In this document: piece after piece, positions 6,369 to 8,377 of the stretch
Layout: every line of letters starts with the position of its first letter
Position numbering within the stretch: the first letter of the stretch is position 1
Assembly (NCBI GenBank): GCA_030601015.1
Contig: JAUVUO010000045.1
Span: 1-8,377 of the forward strand
Length of the DNA stretch: 8,377 nucleotides
Direction of reading: 5' to 3'
Source: Candidatus Omnitrophota bacterium
GTDB lineage: Bacteria > Omnitrophota > Gorgyraeia > Duberdicusellales > 4484-171
The notes under the pieces: generated by a model
Told to the model about the DNA's origin: nothing
The model's input: only the letters and a program-made list of their open reading frames with translations
Database searches by the model: none
Position numbers and translations under genes: made by a program

Positions 6369-6917
6369 ATGAATAGAATAATGATTTTTATTGATGCGGA
6401 ATACGCCGTTCAAAAGATGAAAGAAATTAGAGGGAAGAAAAAACCTGTCAGGAGAAAAGATATTAATTGGAAAAATTTAATAAGATGGATAACAGGAAGA
6501 AGGACTTTAATCCGGTGTTGTTATTACTCATCAGAATTCAGTAAAGATGAAAATCCTCAGACTTATAATGACCAGCAAGAATATTTCAAAATACTTAAAA
6601 TGAATATACCTTATTTTCAAGTGAAATTAGGACGGTTAGTTCATGTTTCGGGAGGATGGATACAAAAAGGTGTTGACGTGAAAATTTCTTTAGATATGTA
6701 TTCTAAGGCGGTAAGTAATCAGTATGATACGGCGGCACTTGTTTCAGGTGATTCGGATTTTGTTGAAGTAATAGGTGAAATTAAAGATCATTACGGTAAA
6801 CATGTCGAACTTTATACCTTCGACAAATTAATACATGAAGAACTTATGCTTGCTCCGGATAGGCATACTATAATCACTGCTCAAACAGGGGATAGATATA
6901 AGTTTTGGAAAGAATAG
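6369..6917 (+). CDS. NYN domain protein, LabA/DUF88-like putative ribonuclease
   Basis: This is a protein of about 182 residues made almost wholly of a PIN-like NYN domain. Members are predicted or shown to be metal-dependent RNases acting on RNA in the cytoplasm. The acidic residues expected to bind metal are present: D in MIFIDAEY near the N-terminus, D in KGVDVKISLDMYSKA in the middle, and the paired aspartates in ALVSGDSDFVEVI. The later segment GKHVELYTFDKLIHEEL is also typical of the LabA-like group. I chose ATG 6369 because GGAG (6359-6362) lies six bases before it and the conserved first strand begins at once. ATG 6357 adds MERN, but its nearest AGGAG (6335-6339) is 17 bases away. The gene follows guaD closely and ends 108 bases from the end of ispH on the other strand. 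The RNA target is unknown. Confidence 0.85.
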   Translation: MNRIMIFIDAEYAVQKMKEIRGKKKPVRRKDINWKNLIRWITGRRTLIRCCYYSSEFSKDENPQTYNDQQEYFKILKMNIPYFQVKLGRLVHVSGGWIQKGVDVKISLDMYSKAVSNQYDTAALVSGDSDFVEVIGEIKDHYGKHVELYTFDKLIHEELMLAPDRHTIITAQTGDRYKFWKE

Positions 6918-6926
6918 AAATTAATC

Positions 6927-6981
6927 ATCGGCCCTTCCCGATTCTATAGAAAATAGAAAAATTAAGTTAAAATTAATTTTT
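6927..6981. terminator. Hairpins between convergent NYN and ispH genes, likely bidirectional terminator
   Basis: Two hairpins lie here. ATCGG (6927-6931) pairs with CCGAT (6938-6942) over a 6-base loop. AAAAATTAA (6957-6965) pairs with TTAATTTTT (6973-6981) over a 7-base loop. The second is all A/T but has A-rich left and T-rich right flanks on both strands, as expected for a terminator shared by converging genes. The pairing is weak, so this rests largely on position. Confidence 0.4.
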
Positions 6982-7025
6982 TAGGCTATTTTAAAACAAC
7001 GCCATCAACAGCAGTGCTTGATATT

Positions 7026-7868
7026 TTATTTAATCCTAGATAAATATTCAATAATTTTTTTTGTGGTTTTATCAGGGGTTGAAGCGCCGGCAGTTATACC
7101 CACTGTTTTTATATTTTTAAACCAGGATTTTTTTATATCGTTTATTGAATTGATCCAATAACTTTTTTTGTTTAGGTCCTTAGATATTTCAAAAAGACGA
7201 CGGGTATTAGCGCTAGTCTTTGAGCCGATAATAATCATAACATCATTTTTTAAAGGAAGGGTTTTTATCTCTTTCTGTTTTATTCGCGTAGGTTGGCATA
7301 TGGTGTTAAAAATAGTAATTTGTTCGACATGTTCCTTTAAGACTTTTATTATCGATAAAGTTTTTTCAAAATTTTGAGTTGACTGAACAACAACAGCAGC
7401 TTTTTGGATTTTTTTGATTTTGTTCAGAGGGACATGCTCAATACAGTCAATGACAAGAGATTTTTTTTTTAGCTGGCCCATTATCCCCTGCACTTCATCA
7501 TGTTTGTTATCCCCAATGATTATAATTGAATAGCCTTTTTGTTCCGCTTCTTTGGCAATTTTATGAATTTCTTTAACCATGGGACAGGTTGCGTCTACAA
7601 CGGTATATCCCAAACTAATTGCTTTTTTAAAGGTTTTAGAAGCTGCACCATGAGCTCTAATTAAAAGAGTCTTATCCTTCCCTTTTCGTAACAGTTTGGT
7701 TTTTTTAATTCCTATTTTATTTATTGACCTAACTACATCTTCATTATGGACAATGTCACCTAACATGCACACTTGATTCCGAGTCTTTACAGCCTTGTGA
7801 GCTATTTCCAAAGCCCGTTTTACCCCAAAACAGAACCCCGCAGACTTGGCTAAAGTTATCTTCATCAT
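7026..7868 (-). CDS. ispH: 4-hydroxy-3-methylbut-2-enyl diphosphate reductase (IspH/LytB)
   Basis: This 280-residue cytoplasmic iron-sulfur enzyme performs the last step of the MEP pathway, reducing HMBPP to isopentenyl and dimethylallyl diphosphate. The three cluster cysteines are present: C13 (AGFCFGVKRA), C95 (DATCPMV) and C191 (NTICQPT). Substrate-binding and catalytic positions are also kept: H41 (DIVHNEDV), H73 (RAHG), H123 and E125 (KHDEVQG), the S-A-N block in SKTSANTRR (219-221) and S263 in TAGASTPD. Length is normal for a stand-alone IspH; there is no fused S1 domain as in some Firmicutes. The organism therefore probably makes isoprenoids by the MEP route. The gene stands alone on the minus strand. 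ATG 7866-7868 starts MMKITLAK; the second ATG is adjacent, and neither has a clear Shine-Dalgarno sequence. Confidence 0.96.
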   Translation of the reverse strand: MMKITLAKSAGFCFGVKRALEIAHKAVKTRNQVCMLGDIVHNEDVVRSINKIGIKKTKLLRKGKDKTLLIRAHGAASKTFKKAISLGYTVVDATCPMVKEIHKIAKEAEQKGYSIIIIGDNKHDEVQGIMGQLKKKSLVIDCIEHVPLNKIKKIQKAAVVVQSTQNFEKTLSIIKVLKEHVEQITIFNTICQPTRIKQKEIKTLPLKNDVMIIIGSKTSANTRRLFEISKDLNKKSYWINSINDIKKSWFKNIKTVGITAGASTPDKTTKKIIEYLSRIK

Positions 7869-8124
7869 AATATTTATATTATCTAAAAAAATTGTACAAT
7901 ATTTTACCGTTATTTTTTCATTAGTTATTTTACACAGATATAAAGATAAGACAATCTTAAAAAAAGTTTTTGATAATTTTTTTTAGAACTGTAAAGTTTT
8001 TTTAGAAAAATACAAATATTGATTGAACAAAAAAATATAGAAGGAAAATCAAAATTAAATACACCAAAAGAATAAGAAATTGCAATAAATCACAAGATTG
8101 TTGTTTGAATTTTAATAAAAAACA
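7869..8124. other. AT-rich divergent intergenic region, no gene seen
   Basis: This is the spacer between the divergently transcribed ispH and the exported-protein gene; the whole gap is about 380 bases. It is extremely AT-rich with several runs of six to eight T or A. Apart from the two promoters, a 10-bp palindrome ATTGTACAAT (7891-7900) and the ribosome binding site at 8235-8240, I see no open frame, RNA gene or repeat. Confidence 0.5.
7927..7954 (-). promoter_or_regulatory. Possible sigma-70 promoter for ispH
   Basis: Read on the minus strand there is a -35-like TTGTCT (complement of 7949-7954), a 16-base spacer and a -10-like TAAAAT (complement of 7927-7932). Transcription would begin about 50 bases before the ispH ATG. 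The -35 match is only 4 of 6, and several AT-rich alternatives exist nearby. Confidence 0.3.
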
Positions 8125-8153
8125 TTGCACTTTATAGAATTTATATATATAAT
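8125..8153 (+). promoter_or_regulatory. Strong sigma-70 promoter for the exported protein gene
   Basis: TTGCAC (8125-8130) and a perfect TATAAT (8148-8153) are separated by the optimal 17 bases, the best promoter match in the window. The predicted start is near 8160, giving a leader of about 90 bases. Just downstream, TAGATA (8162-8167) can pair with TATCTA (8175-8180), a possible 5' hairpin that could stabilise the mRNA. Strong promoter plus strong ribosome binding site suggests an abundant product. Confidence 0.6.
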
Positions 8154-8248
8154 TTATAGAGTAGATAAATAAAATATCTATAAGGATTAAAAAGGATAAA
8201 GGGATTGGGATATTTTTAATGGTTACATAGTAAAAGGAGGTGTAGAAC

Positions 8249-8377
8249 GTGAATTTAAAAAAGTTTTTATGTTTGATGCTTATTGGAGCCTTTGTTTTCG
8301 TAAGTGCTCCTAAAGTTTTTGCTGATGCTACAAGTGATGCTATTCTAAAATTACTTATTAAAAAAGGGTTGATTACC
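8249..8377 (+). CDS. Exported protein, possible outer-membrane porin (3' partial)
   Basis: Only the first 43 codons are in the window. GTG 8249 follows an almost ideal ribosome binding site, AGGAGG (8235-8240), 8 bases upstream. Residues 1-25 form a clear Sec signal peptide: basic MNLKK, a hydrophobic core LCLMLIGAFVFVSA, and a cleavage site after V-F-A (25). The mature start DATSDAILKLLIKKGLIT resembles the N-terminus of putative porins in several Gram-negative phyla, where a short helix of the form 'LL..KG.IT' precedes the beta barrel. That family call is tentative because the barrel is not visible. The strong expression signals agree with a major envelope protein. The frame runs open off the right edge. 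Confidence 0.75.
   Translation, partial: MNLKKFLCLMLIGAFVFVSAPKVFADATSDAILKLLIKKGLIT

Noticed and set aside
7168..7377. 69-codon plus-strand open frame
   Set aside because: It is the complement of a well-conserved part of ispH and has no independent support.
7046..7868. S-A-N-T in place of the S-S-N-S block in IspH as a sign of altered activity
   Set aside because: Ala at this place is common in IspH sequences I know, and all cysteines and catalytic residues are kept.

Overview
This is an AT-rich window (about 30% G+C by eye) from a bacterium with a diderm-type envelope. It carries an AsmA-like envelope protein, and at its right edge an exported protein with a Sec signal peptide and a porin-like mature N-terminus begins. 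The mix of genes would fit an uncultured lineage such as Omnitrophota or Elusimicrobiota, but no rRNA or other marker is present, so that placement is only a guess. The genes look like ordinary chromosomal genes; there is no transposase, phage gene or CRISPR array.

Layout: (1) 1-1987, an AsmA-like gene whose start lies outside the window. It is split into two frames at a run of seven A (782-788), which has the form of a -1 slippery heptamer followed by a stop codon and a small GC-rich hairpin. (2) 1988-2410, a 420-base gap with a good extended -10 promoter and a predicted leader of about 340 nt in front of (3) a DEAD-box RNA helicase of the CsdA/DbpA type (2411-4012), which ends at a 34-bp perfect palindrome likely to be a terminator. 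(4) A MATE-family multidrug/Na+ antiporter (4315-5682) lies between two directly oriented copies of a 120-bp element (4125-4244 and 5671-5790), about 82% identical without gaps. The second copy overlaps the last codons and stop of the MATE gene. (5) A guanine deaminase (guaD, 5857-6333) and a NYN/LabA-type putative ribonuclease (6369-6917) follow as a likely two-gene unit. (6) ispH lies on the opposite strand (7026-7868) and converges on the NYN gene over AT-rich terminator-like hairpins. (7) A strong promoter (8125-8153) and near-perfect ribosome binding site lead into the truncated exported protein at 8249.

The genes do not form one pathway. They cover envelope biogenesis, RNA remodelling, drug export, purine salvage, RNA cleavage and isoprenoid synthesis. 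The most interesting signals are non-coding. The 120-bp element ends 66-70 bases before both the MATE start and the guaD start, and it can form hairpins in which several substitutions keep pairing. It is either a dispersed palindromic repeat or a cis-acting RNA. The second signal is the A7 frame switch in the AsmA gene.
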